Positions 16,860 to 29,800 of a stretch of DNA of 64,000 nucleotides are shown here, piece by piece. The stretch covers positions 248,001 through 312,000 of the forward strand of contig NZ_JASERU010000001.1 in assembly GCF_030504985.1 (NCBI RefSeq). Direction: 5' to 3'. The position numbers were made by a program, and so were the translations under genes. The number at the start of each line of letters is the position of its first letter. Within the stretch, counting starts at the first letter, position 1. The notes beneath the pieces are model-generated. The model was not told the origin of the DNA, did no database searches, and saw only the letters and a program-made list of their open reading frames with translations. Source of the stretch: Fulvimonas sp. R45. GTDB taxonomy: Bacteria; Pseudomonadota; Gammaproteobacteria; Xanthomonadales; Rhodanobacteraceae.

Positions 16860-17756
16860 ATGACGCGCATATCCGCAACAGATGCGGTGTCTGGGCGTGC
16901 GGCGAGTGGGCGAAGCTGGGCTAATGGCCTGGCTTGCATGTTGCTGGCCGCATATGCGTCGCCACTCTACGCTGCGTCCCCACCGTCGTACGACTGCCTC
17001 ATCGAACCGGCTGAGACCGTCGAACTCGGCACTGCCGTCGGTGGCGTACTCGGTTATGTCTACGTACGGCGTGGCGAACGGATCAAGCGTGGGCAGGTCT
17101 TGGCCATGCTGGATTCCCGAGCGGAACAGGCTGCCGCCGACTTGGCCCGCTACAAGTCCCAGCTCGTCGGCCCCTCCGAACTGGCCGAGGCGAAGATCGA
17201 GTTCTCGAAGCGCAAGTTCGAGCGCCGCAAGGACATGGCCACCGAGAAGCTACTGGCGCAGCAGGACAGCGACGACGCCGAATCGGAGTTGCGTCAGGCA
17301 CAAGCTGATTTCAAAGTGGCGCAGGAAAACCGCAGGGTGGCGCAGCTCGAATACGCGCAGCAACAGGCCCAGCTCGCCCTACGCACGATTCGCAGCCCTT
17401 TCGATGGTGTCGTGGTCGACCAGATGATCTGGCCAGGCGAAACCGTCGAGCCGGGCGCAGCCAAGCACGCCATCCTGAAACTTGCGCGACTCGACCCGCT
17501 GCATGTGCGCGTGGTCATGCCCATGCAGGCCTTCGGCAAGTTCAGGGCTGGAATGAAGGCTGCCGTTGTGCCCGAGATACAGCCGGGCAAGAGCTATACG
17601 GCCAGCATCTCCAGCGTCGATCCCACGATCGATCCCGCAAGTGGCACCTTCGTGGTGTTTCTCGATTTGCCGAATCCTCGGTTCGATACGCCGTCGGGTG
17701 TGAAATGCCGGGCGACGTTCGGTGCCGCCCCCTCTCGCCAGCAAGCTAGCCAGTAG
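16860..17756 (+). CDS. Periplasmic HlyD/RND-type membrane-fusion adaptor
   Basis: 298 aa with a start supported by AGGGA 6 nt upstream. An N-terminal signal peptide is likely (NGLACMLLAAYASPLYAASP, residues 22-41), so the protein would be released to the periplasm rather than remain anchored. It has the adaptor layout: first lipoyl-like half-motif (VGGVLGYVYVRRGERIKRGQ, about 60-79), a helical hairpin of ~100 residues rich in Glu/Lys/Gln, second half-motif (IRSPFDGVVVDQMIWPGETV), then a beta-barrel segment (LDPLHVRVVMPMQAFGKFRA). RND adaptors normally bridge a pump to TolC; no RND pump is in the window. It lies 103 bp before the giant gene on the same strand, so it is probably part of that protein's export or assembly path. 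Confidence 0.82.
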   Translation: MTRISATDAVSGRAASGRSWANGLACMLLAAYASPLYAASPPSYDCLIEPAETVELGTAVGGVLGYVYVRRGERIKRGQVLAMLDSRAEQAAADLARYKSQLVGPSELAEAKIEFSKRKFERRKDMATEKLLAQQDSDDAESELRQAQADFKVAQENRRVAQLEYAQQQAQLALRTIRSPFDGVVVDQMIWPGETVEPGAAKHAILKLARLDPLHVRVVMPMQAFGKFRAGMKAAVVPEIQPGKSYTASISSVDPTIDPASGTFVVFLDLPNPRFDTPSGVKCRATFGAAPSRQQASQ

Positions 17757-17823
17757 CACGCCCGTATTTCCACCGCGCAAGGCATGAATGCCCTGCCCTC
17801 ACGCGGTCGTCCGAAGATCAATC

Positions 17824-17845
17824 CGGGAACCTGCGCAGGTTCCCG
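17824..17845. promoter_or_regulatory. Perfect 22-bp palindrome just before the giant gene
   Basis: Arms CGGGAACCTGC and GCAGGTTCCCG abut without spacer, ending 3 bp before the Shine-Dalgarno of the giant gene. As DNA it could bind a dimeric regulator; as RNA it can form a stable hairpin (9 bp with a 4-nt loop) next to the ribosome-binding site. No T-run follows, so a terminator is unlikely. Confidence 0.6.
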
Positions 17846-17848
17846 CTC

Positions 17849-17854
17849 AGGGGA
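17849..17854 (+). promoter_or_regulatory. Ribosome-binding site of the giant gene
   Basis: AGGGGA, 5 nt before the ATG at 17860. It decides between that ATG and an in-frame ATG at 17788, which has no ribosome-binding site and would translate through the palindrome. Confidence 0.75.
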
Positions 17855-17859
17855 ACAAC

Positions 17860-20800
17860 ATGGAACAGTCGAACGACAACGCCTCCGTCCAGGAACCCGC
17901 CGAGCAGAATACCCCGATAATCCGCGACATCGTCGAGGCGAATGTCCCGGCCATCCGGTTCGAAGCACTGGAACCTCGCGTCCTGCTGTCGGGCGACGTC
18001 AACCCCTCCGCGATTTCCATCAGCGGCACGCTGGACCAGCCCGGACAACAAAACCATTACCAGTTCACGGTGCAGGACACGCATCGCGTCGTGTTCGACA
18101 GCCTCACCAACCGGTCCGATATCGAGTGGGCACTGACGAACTCGGCCGGGCAGCAAATCGCCAGCCAGTCCTTCAACTCGGACACCGGTTCGTACGTGCC
18201 GGCATTCGACCTCGCCCCCGACACCTACACGTTGACGGTGGACGGCGTTGCCGATGCGGTGGGCAGCTATGCGCTACGCATCATCGACGCCGCGGCGGCG
18301 GTCCCCCTCACGCCGGACACGGCCGTCCATGACACGCTCGCCCAAGGCAACGAGACCGCCGTCTACCGCTTCGATGCCACGGCGGGGCAGAAGCTCTACT
18401 TCAATCACGCGGGCATGACAGGCGGTTCCGCCACCTGGCAGCTCCTCGATCCGTATGGACGGCTGGAGGGCGGCAGCTACGACGTGAACAGCGACAGGGA
18501 CACCTTCACCGTGCAATGCACGGGCGAATACCTGCTCATGGTCGAGGGCCAGGCAAGCAATTCCAACCCGGTCGATTACGGCTTCACCCTGGCCAATGTC
18601 GTGGACAGCACCCAGGTGCTGACCCTGGACAACACAACCACCGCCCACATCGGCTCCGCGGGCGCGACCGCCAACTTCACCTTTACGCTCGACGACACGA
18701 CGTCACTGCTGCTGGATCGGCTTTCGAACACGAACCTTTACTGGTCGCTGAGCGGGCCGCGCGGCCAGGAAGTGGCGCGCACCGGCCTCGACGAAACCTC
18801 CAGCACGGCAGTGCTATCCGGACTGCCCAAAGGCGACTACACGCTCTCGATCGATGCGGCCGGCGCCACAACCGGCGACTTCCAGTTCCGCCTGCTGACT
18901 TCCGCCTCGACGCAGGCATTGACTCCGGACCAGGCCACCAGCGGCACGCTTGACCAGCCGTGCGGTACTCGGCTCTACCGGGTGGATCTGGCCGCTGGCG
19001 AAAAGCTGAGCCTCGGGGGAACCGTCACGGGTGGCAATGCTTCATGGCGACTGGTCGATCCCTACGGTGCAACCACGGCCCAGGGCAGCCTCGACAATAC
19101 GTCTGCCGTATTCACGGCGGGCGCGGCTGGAACCTACTGGCTGGCGATGGACGGCGCCGACTCGAACGCCGCAAACGCGGCGGTGGGCTACCAGTTCACC
19201 CTGCATCAGGTTCCCGACCTCGTCCAACTGCTGACGCTGCGCGCGCCGGTATCCGGCAACCTCGCCCTGCCAGGCCAGGATCAGGTCTACACCTTTTCCC
19301 TCGCCACCGCGACGCAACTTGCCTTCACTTCGCTGTCCAACCGCACGGACGTGGACTGGTCGCTCACCGGGCCTGGCGGCAAGCTGGTCGACCAGCGCAC
19401 GTTCGCGCAGGGCGACGGCAATGCGCTGGTGGCCCCGGCCGGCGACTATACGTTGCGCGTCAGCGGCAAGAACGGCGCCACAGGCGCGTTCAGCTTCTTC
19501 CTGCAGGATCTGGCCCAAGCCGCCGCCATGGCCGTGGGCGACGAGATCTCCGGCAACGTGGGTCCGGACCAGCCGTCGGTGGCCTACTGCTTTGCCGCGA
19601 ATGCGGGCGACCAGGTCGATCTCTCCAGCCTGTCGAGCACGGCCACCGGAACCTGGCGCATCGTCGATTTGTACGGCCGCACTGTCACGAGCGGCGCGCT
19701 CAAGAGCGGTGCAACCGGCATCCAGTTGTCCTCGACGGGGCAATACACGCTGCAGATCACCGCCGCTTCCCAAGATACAACCGCATCGGCATACGACCTG
19801 AAGCTGGTGGCCAAAGGCAACAGCGCCCCGGCACCGCTGCCGGATGGCGACGCACTGACATTCGGTACCGCGGTTGCCGGCGCAGTGGCTTCGGGCGATT
19901 CGAAGGTCTACCGATTCTCGCTGGCGCAGAACCAGTTCCTACTGATGGACTCGCTGATCTGGAACAGTTCTGTCACCTGGTCGCTGGTCGGCCCACGCGG
20001 CAGCGAGGTGTCCGGGCGCAGGCTCGAGGAAAGCGATGCCGATTACGGCACCCCTTCGATTCCGCTGGTTGCCGGCGATTACGCACTGGTCCTCAAAGGC
20101 TCGGGAAACTACAACTTCCGCCTGCTGGATCCTTCGCAAGCGATGGTGTTGACGCTAGGCCAGCAGGTGTCCGCCACGCGCTCGCCGTCCAACTCCACGT
20201 TGAGCTACCAGTTCGACGGGACAGCCGGCACCGACGTGTACTTCCAGGCCAGCAACGCCAACGATGGAAACTCCGATTGGCGCCTTTATGATCCCTATGG
20301 GCAACAGCTTCAGATCGGCAGCGACAACCTCACCTACCACCTCGCCGCCACGGGTCGCTACACGCTGGTCAACGAAGGCGACCCCTACATGTCGGGTTCG
20401 GCGTCCTTCAGTTTCAGCGTCCTGCCCAAGACCACCACGCAGCAAACCGCCGCCCTGAACCAGGTCTACGCGGGCGAGCTGGCGAGCGGCCAGGTGACCC
20501 AGTACGCGCTCCATCTCGACACCGCGCAGCTGGTCGACTTCGACGCGCTCAATTCGCTGTCTTCATCCGCCCAGTGGAGCCTGCAGGGGCCGGCAGGCTC
20601 CGGTTTCGGCTGGCTGAGTTCGTTCAGCGGCAACAACAGTCAGACACCCAACGCCCGGTGGCTGCGGGAAGGCGATTACGTGCTGTCGGTCCGCAACACC
20701 AGCACGGGCACGGCCAACTACCAATTCCAGCTCCAAAACGCCGACAGCGCCGTCGGCGCCCAGATCGGCACGCCCCTGACGCTGGATGCCGCCACCAGCC

Positions 20801-23800
20801 ACGACACGCTCCTTCGATTGGACTTGTCCGCCAACGATCAGCTCTACTGGACGAGCAGCGACTATTACTCTACGTACACGCTGATCGATGGCTATGGCAA
20901 GCAGGTCTCTTCGGGTTATTTGACCAATTCACAATCCGTCCAGGCGCCAACGACCGGCACGTATTTTCTCGTGCTGGGCAAGCACAGCAGTTCGCTCGCC
21001 CTGAGCTTCGGCATCAAGCGCACCCTGGTCGCCCCCTTCACCTTGGGATCGACGGTCACCGGCGAAATAACCCAACCCGGCGACACGGTGAACTACACCT
21101 TTACCCTGGCGCAGGCGACCGTGCTGAGTTTCAACAGCACCGTCAGCAGCGGTAACCCCTACTGGACACTGGTCGGGCCGCGCGGAACCGAAGGCTCGAC
21201 CAGCCTGGGAAGCGGCTACGAGCCCTACATCAAGGCACTGCCAGCGGGCACGTACACGCTCAGCATCAGCTCCTACTACCTTTCGACGGCGAATTACTCG
21301 TTCACCCTTTCCGACCTGGCCCAGGCCCCCGCCCTGCCTTCGCTCGACGCCACGGTGACGGCGACGCTCCCGCCGAACGCGGTCCAGGCGTTCCAGTTCG
21401 ACGTCGCCGAAGCCGGCCAGTTCGCCTTCGACGCGCCGGCGTACAGCAATTGCAACTGGAAAGTCATCGACGACACCGGAAGGCAGGTCGCCGGAAGTTA
21501 CGTCTCCACGATGGAAACGCCGTTCACGCTGGCGACCGGTCACTACGTGCTGATGTTCGACCACAACTATTCGGGCAACAGTTTCAGCTTCGCACTGCGC
21601 ACGATAAAGACCCTGGACGCGCCATTGCCGCTGGATACCGCGGTCGACGCCCAGGTCGTCCGCATCGGCGATCGGCTGAGCTACCACTTCACCGTCGACG
21701 CGCCCACGCATGCCATGCTCGAATCCCTGGCCGACCGTGACGACATGTCGTGGACACTGACCGGTCCCACCGGCACGATCGGCAGCGGCACGCTCCAGGC
21801 CCAGGCCGACGGCAACCTGCTCGACCTGGTGGCTGCAGGCGATTACACCCTGACGATCACGCCGCAGACGGATGCCATCGGCGCCATCAAGTTCAAGCTC
21901 GATGCCTTTGCCGATGCCACGGCCCTGCCCTTGGGCACCGCACAATCGTTCACCGCCACAGCCCACGACGGCACCACGCTGTACCGCGTGGACGGCCAGG
22001 CCGGCCAATACCTGGCGCTGGACATCGGCAGCCTCGCGGGAACCGCGAAGCTCTGGATCCGGGACGCGCAAGGCAACACCATTGTCGGGGACACGACGCT
22101 GGCCGCGGATACCTCCTACGGTTTCGCCCTGCCCCATGACGGGCCATACCTGATCGGCCTTCGCACCGACGATGAAGGGGCGGCACAATTCGCCGCAACG
22201 GCATTGCTCGTCTCGCCGGAAAGCCAGGCGCTCGCCATCGGCGGAATCGTGACCGGCCCCCTCGACCACGTGGGGGTGCCGTCCGAGTTCAGCTTCGATG
22301 CGCCGGTCACGCGCCGGCTCCTGCTCCAGGACGTCCAGGGCACGACCGCCGGGTGGTCGATCGTGGACGGCAGCGGCGCGGTCGTGGCCCAGGGCTCCTC
22401 TGCCCAATCCGCCGCCGTGGTACTGCAGCCCGGCACCTACCGTCTGTACGTGACAGCCGTCGACAAGAGCCAGCTGGGCGATTTCTCCCTGCGCGTGCTG
22501 GACCTGGATGCGGCCCCGGTACTGGATCCCAACGGCACGGTGTCCGGCCACCTGCAAGGCCCGGACGACTTGGCAGTGTACCGGGTCGCTGCGGATGCTT
22601 CCGATGCAAAGCTTTCGTTGTCGGGCACCGCGGGCGCGCCTGTTTCATTGACGGTGCTGGACGCCGCGGGAACGACGCAGGGCAGCTATACCCTGCCGAC
22701 CGGCACGGTTGTCCTCGCCGACGGGGTTTCCAAGGGGACCGAACGCATCCTGCTGGTCTCGGGTGCCAGCACCGCGGCCGATTACAGCCTGACCAGTACC
22801 GAGCAGGCGCAAACGGGGACCAGTGATGCACTTTCGCTGGGCACCGCCATCACGGGAACGCTGGCCCAGGCCGGCAACTACGCTTCCTTCCCGGTTGTGG
22901 TGGCTTTCGACCAGAAACTCAGCCTAACCGACCTGATGCAGGACTCCGGCTCGACCGGCACGAGCTGGGAATGGCTGCGCGCCACCGACGGCAGCGTTGT
23001 CGACCCCACCACGGTACTTGATGCCGGCGACTACATCCTGAAGGTCACCGCCACCGCCGACAATGCGCGCTATGCCTTCGACCTGCTTAACTCAGCCGAT
23101 GCGCCACCGCTGGGCGCCGCTGGCTGCGACTCCACACTCGCCACCGACAAGCGTGCGTTTGCCTACACCTGCAACTTGCCGAAATCCGGCATACCGGACC
23201 TGACTGTCAGCGGCATCGACGCCTCGCAATTCTCCTGGCAAATCTTCGATGCAAACGGCAAGGCGGTCGCACAGGGGCTCGATGCGTCCCATCCCGACAT
23301 GCCGGTATTGGCGGCAGGACAGTACACCCTGGTACTGCGCGCCACGGCCGCCGATGCCGTCGGCGCCTTCCACGTCGGCCTCGCCCTGCCGCCGCCGGTG
23401 CTGATCCCGCTGAAGGGCGACATCAGCGGCGACCTCGTGGCGAACGCGAGCGACGTCTATCGCCTGCACGTGCCTGCCGGGACGGCCGTGCAGATCCACG
23501 ACCTCGGCTCGGATGCGTCCATCCAATGGACGTTGACGAATGCGAACGGCTATTCCGAGCTTTCCGGCAACGGCGCCCAGGGCGCGGCATTCGAACAGGC
23601 CAGTTGGCTGTCGGCCGGCGACTACCTGCTCACGGTTTCGGCCAGCGCGGTGGCTCATTTCGACCTGCAGGTGCTCGACCTGACCCAGGCGACCGCATTG
23701 CTGTCCGGCAACGCCACAGGCAGTTTCGACAAGGCGCGGCGGGAGATTGCATACCGGATATCGGCGGGCGAAGGACAACGGCTTGCGTTCGCCTTGCAAG

Positions 23801-26800
23801 GCGACAGCAGCCTGGCGTGGGCGCTGTTCAATGGCAATGGCCTACAGGTCGGCGGCGGTGGTTCGGATGCATCGAGCGAAGCCCTGTCATCCGGCAGCTA
23901 CACGCTGCTGGTCATGGCCGCCGACCGGCAAGCCACTGATCTCTCGTACACGCTGGGCATGGCCGTCGTCCAGCCGGTGACAGCCGATGCGAACACGACC
24001 ATCACCGGCACGTTCGATTCGAGCGGCCACGCGTCCTACCGGATAAATCTGGACCAGGGCCAACCGGTAGAGCTGATTAACGTGCTGGCCGGTGATGTAC
24101 GACTCAGTCAATCGGGCAACGAATTCGACGCGTCCTACCACCCGGCGTATCTGGAGGAAGGCCCCTGCGACATCGACCTGTTCGGCACGGCCGGTACGAG
24201 CTTTTCCTTTGAACTGGCGGCGTTCAAGAACGTGCCGGCCATCCCCGATACCGGCGTGGTGTCCCTCAGCGCCGGGCAGGAGGCTGCGGTCTACCGCTTT
24301 TCGGCCCAGGACGAATTCGGCACCGTCGATGTGGCGCCTGTCGACACAGTGAACCTCCAGTACGCCGTGTATGACCCGAATGGCAACGAGGTATGGTCCG
24401 ACACGGCAGGCAACCTGGGCCATCTGCTCGATGCCGGCGACTACTACCTGGTCATCGAACGACGCGAATCCCCCATCGATACGGACGTCGTCACCACGGT
24501 CACGCTCGGGGCGCAGGTCTCCGCGATAAGCCTCGGAACGACGACAACCGTCGACACCCAGGCCTCGGAGTACGGCGAGGCCTATACATTCACGGTACCG
24601 TCGGAAACGCTGTTCCAGCCGCTGCTCGGCGGGGACGTATCGCAATGGCAGAACTATAGCCTCACCGACGATGCGGGCAACGTCGTCGCCTCCGGCGGAC
24701 TGCGCAATCTGGCCCCCGTCCTGCTCGCGGCCGGCAACTATCGCTTCACGGTCGCAAGCCAGTCCTCGGGTGGCGGGGAAGCTTTTGCCGAAAGCAGCAC
24801 CGAGAACACCAGCGATACCTGGAGCATCCAATGGATGGATCTGGGCCAGGCCACGGTGCTCTCCACGGATGCCCCCGTGGCCGCCAACTGGGCCTCCACC
24901 TACAACCAGCAATCGGCCTACCGCTTGAGCGTGGCGGCCGGAGACACGTTGTCGCTCCAGTTCACTCCGGATGCCGATACCGGCAATGGCGACGTGGAGT
25001 GGGACGTGTTTGATTCCCAGGGCCACTTCCTGGGTTACGGCTCCTCCGGTTACGACGGCACCCTGCCGTCGATCCCCTTCGTCGCCAGTACCGACGTCTA
25101 TGTGATCGTCAGCGGCTACCGTTACAGTTCGGAGGTCCCCTATACCTACAGCGGGACGTTCGGGGCAACCATCGATCATGTGGCCCCGGTTCCAGTCACG
25201 CCGGTCACCCCCTACACCCTGGGACAGACCGTCGACACCCAACTGCCCGTATCCGGGAGTTGCGCCTACGGCTTCAGCCTGTCCAAGGCCGGATCATTGT
25301 TCGTCAGCCTTGCCGATGGCGGGAACAACGGGGACGATTTTGGCTGGAGGCTGCGCCTTGGCGACGCGATAGTCGCCGACGGGAACGTCAGTGCCGACGG
25401 TGTCAAGATCGTCAATGGCCTGGCCGCCGGCGACTATGTCCTGGAGGTATTCAACCGGGACACCGGCGGCAGCGAATCAGGCTACAACGACCTGAAACTG
25501 TTCGTCAGCGACACGGCCAGCGTGCCGGCGCTGGATGCTTCCGATGCTTCGGGTGCACCTGTGGTGCAGGCAACGCTCGCCACCGGAACCGCGTACTATT
25601 TCAATCCGAACGATTGGGGCACCTGGGATGTCTACCGCCCCGACCTGTCGTTCTTCGGCACCATCGTCATCGGCAATGGCAACGGCCCCCGTGGCGGTGG
25701 CGAAGAAGCTTTCACATCCCTGGACAATGGCCCGACCGGGCCCGATTTCACTGCCGATGCCCCGGGCACCTGGTACTTCGCCAGCAGTGCAGGAGCGCCG
25801 TCGGTCCTCGTTTCGACCGCCTTGCAGATGGGCAGCGAAGTCACCGGCACCGTGAGTGCCGGGAATGAATCGTCCCCCGGTTCCAGCGCCTTTTACGGCT
25901 TCCATCTCGATTCGGTCCAGCTGGTCGATCTCTACCTGGGCGCCGCTGCCGGCCAGAGCAGCAGTCCCGATGTGGAACTCTCGCTCGGTCACGACGGGCA
26001 GTGGACCTCCGTCGAGCCGGGCCTGCTGTCGCTCGAAGCCGGCGATTACCAGCTCCGGGTGGATGGTGCCGATTCCGGCAACTCCGAAGCCTATCGGCTG
26101 GAGCTGAAGGATCCCGCCGCCACGGCCCCGGTGCTCGTCGATGGCTCGGCGCCGACGGTGATGCCGCTGGGCGACCTGGAGACGAACGGGAGCGACACGT
26201 TCGCCATCGACGCGAATGCAGGCGACACGTATGGCTTCATCCCCGGAGACAGCCTGCAGGGTTCGGAGGTGACCTGGACCCTCTTCGATGCAAGCGGCGC
26301 GGTCGTGGAGGAAGGCGGTGCCGACGGACTACAGGCGATCCAGTTCGCGCAAACCGGACGCTACTACCTGCAGTTCGCCAATTTCGATTCGAACGCCGCC
26401 CTGAACGACGGCTCCGTGCCGCTGAGCTTCCAGTGGATGCGCGCGCCAGGCGAATCCGCGACGCTGGACCGCGGTGGCGTGTCGGTGCTGTCCGCGGGCG
26501 CCCCCCCGGTACTCAAGCAATACAGCGTCACGCTGGCCGCGGACTCGAGCCTGGTGTTCTCCGGTCCGTCCGTTTTCGGCCTGTGGTCGCTTTCGGACGG
26601 TACGACATCCACCGGCTGGTATGGCTCCATCGATTTCGGATACCCCGATTCGCTGGGCATCGCCCCCGGTACGTACACCCTCAGCGTCTGGGCCTTCACC
26701 AACGACGGCTCCGACGCCGACCTGAACATCCAGGTGGAGGACCTGAGCGCCGCGCCCACCCTCGCCCTCGACCAGACGGCCTCCATCCAGACGGGGGCCA

Positions 26801-29800
26801 CGCAGACGTCGACGTTTTACCGGGTGACGCTGGCCACGCCGGATCTCGTGTTGCTGGACGCACTGGCAAGCACGAGCGGCGTCTCCGCCTACGCATGGCT
26901 GCTCGGCCAGGACGGCCAGTGGCACGGCACCAGCCTTACGGGCAACGGGAATCCAGTAGCGCTCGACGCAGGAAGCTACCTGCTCGAGATCGACGCCCAC
27001 TCCACCGACAGCGCCGAGCACACGCTGCCCTTCCGCCTGCTCGGCATGGCCCAGTTGCCCGAACTCGCGCTCGGCGCCATGACGACACCAGGCGCCAATC
27101 AGGGAGCGACGCCCTCGTACCACGTGCATATCGACGAACCCACTTCACTCGCGCTGGATGCCAGCGGCGCCAACGGCAGTTGGGAACTCACCGGCACCAA
27201 CGGGAAAGCCTTCCGCGGTACCCTGGGCGATGTCCAGATCGAAACCGTGCCCCCGGGCGATTACGTGCTGTCGTTCTCCTTTGCGACCGGCGACGCGAGC
27301 CAAGGCGACTTCCACTTCCGCCTGGTGGACGTCGAGAAAGAAGCGCCGATCGTCGTCGGACAGACGGTGACGGACACGATCGCAGCGGGGGCCAGCCACT
27401 TCTATGGACTGGATGGAACCTCGGGCGAAACCATCCATATCGTGCCGACGCCGGGCAGCGGTACCTGGACATGGAAACTGCTGGATGCCATGGGCAATCC
27501 TGTGGCGCTTGCCAGTGGCAGCGGCTCCGGGGAGCTCACCGCGACACTGAACTCCACCGCACACTACATTCTGGTGGCCACCGCCAGTGGCACGAATACG
27601 ACATCCGAGACGCTGCAGTTCACTTGCCGGACCGGGGTAAGCCTCGGCGATCGACTGAGCGGAACCCTCTACGGCGGCAACAGCACCAGCTACTCGCTGC
27701 AGCTCGACCATGCCACGGACGTGCTGTTCGATCTGGTGCAGGAAGGAAGCTACGTCCCCAGACTGACCGTAAGCCAGGGGAACACGATGATCTACAGCGG
27801 CTACCCATCGAGCAGCACCCTGGTTCCGCTGGGAGCCGGCACCTACACGGTCACCGTCGCAAATACCTCCTACTACTGGTACACGACGGCGTTCGCCCTG
27901 GACATGATCGATGCCGGCCAGGCGGCGGCGCTGGCTGCAGGCGACAGCGCGAGTGGCACGGCAGCCCAGGGCGCGGCCCAGGTCCGCCGATTCCAGGCGA
28001 AGGCCGGCCAGATCTTCCAGTTCACCGGCAGCACTTCCGGCACCTGGCAGGTATACGACGCATTCGGCCGCCTGATGACCACGAGCGACCTGTCGTCGCT
28101 TCCCCGCAGCGGCGACTACACCCTGGTATGGGACAGCTCGACCGCCAACTATGGGTCGACGGCGACCACGCCATACGTGCTTTCCTTCTCCCTGACGAAT
28201 CCCGAACTGCCACTGGCGCTGGACACGCAGATCACGGTCACCTTCCCTGCGACCGGAATCGCCACCTATTCGTTTGACATAACGCAATCCGGGCTCTACT
28301 GGTTGGACCAGATCAGCGGCTCCATCGGCTCGGCGAAAGTCACCGACGCCCGCGGCGTGGTGGTCTTCGACTGCAGCGACCTCAGCCAGGGCGTACCCGC
28401 GATGTCGCTCGGCGTCGGCAGCTATACCCTCGTCCTCAGGCACAGGCAGTACTACAGCAACACCCTTTCCTTCCAGCTCAAGACCCTGGCGGCCGCCGCC
28501 GCGCTCGCCTTCGACACGCAAGTCTCCGGTGGCCCGCAAACCGGCACCGTCGCCTACCAGTTCGATCTCGACCAAACCAGCAACTTCCTGCTTGCCCATG
28601 GCGATTCGCCGTCCGTCACGTGGACGCTGATCGGTTCCTACGGCAAGGTCGTATCGACCGGCAATTTCGACACCTACAACACCAGCTCCAGCTATGCCAA
28701 CCTGGCCTCGCTGAAATTGGGCGCCGGGCATTACGTCCTGCTCGTATCCGGCAACCAGGCCTTCCAGTTCGAAGCGACCAAGACCATCGCGCCTCTGACG
28801 CTGGACAGCACGATCAGCGGAAGCCTGCCGACCGGCGGCGTCCCCGTGCAGTACGCGCTCCACCTGGACGGTGCGGAGCAGCTGACCTTCGACAACCTGA
28901 GTTCGAGCTCGACGCTCTTCTGGACGCTCACGGGCCCCGATGGCGTGGTCTTCGCCCAGAGCATGCAGAAGACCGGGTACGGCTATACGCGCGAGGACAG
29001 CAGCGGCCTGCTGCCCCCGGGCGACTACGTGCTCTCCATTTCCAGCTTCAGCGGCAGCGAGCCTTATTCATTCCGGGTGCTGGATCTCGACCACGCCACC
29101 CGGATCCAGACCGATACGCCCGTCAGCGTCACCGCATCGCCCGTCAATGGCCTTCAACTTTTCCGTTTCGATGCCGAGGCCGGTACGCACTACTACCTCG
29201 ATGCGATCAGCCTCGTCGGTACGGCGACCGCGCCCTACCAGAGCCTGACAGCTCCCGAGTGGACCCTGCTCGACCCGCTGGGCCGCGTCGTGTTCGGCCC
29301 GACGCGTATAGGCAACGCATACGACCAGTACGTCAGCTCCAACGCCTACCGCGAAATCTTTAACGGCTACGACCAGGAAAAGGTCTTCGCGCTGTCCGGC
29401 ACCTACACCCTCGTCATCGGCGGCAGCAATACCGACAGCGGAGTCCCGGCCCCGGTGTCCTTCAACGTGGTGACGGTACCCACGCCTCCCACCGTGTTCC
29501 TCAACAGCCTGGTGACCCAGCCGTCGCCGGATCTGGTGGTCGGTTCGTTCCAGCTGACGCCGGCGCAAAACCTTTCAACCGGCGAATCGGTCACGGCCGA
29601 CTGGATCGTGGCCAATCAGGGCGCCATGCCGACCTCGGGCAACTGGAACGACCGCATCCTGGTGCGCAACACCGACACCGGTGCGATCGTCGCCGACCTC
29701 ATCGTGCCGTACGACGGCACGACCGACGGCGCCATCGGCGTTGGGGAAACGCGCACCCGCTCCGTGACCTTCACCCTGCCGAACGGCTCGCAGGCTGCCG

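Noticed and set aside
17788-17859. Longer N-terminus for the giant protein from ATG 17788
   Set aside because: No ribosome-binding site there, it reads through the palindrome, and AGGGGA is placed correctly for ATG 17860.
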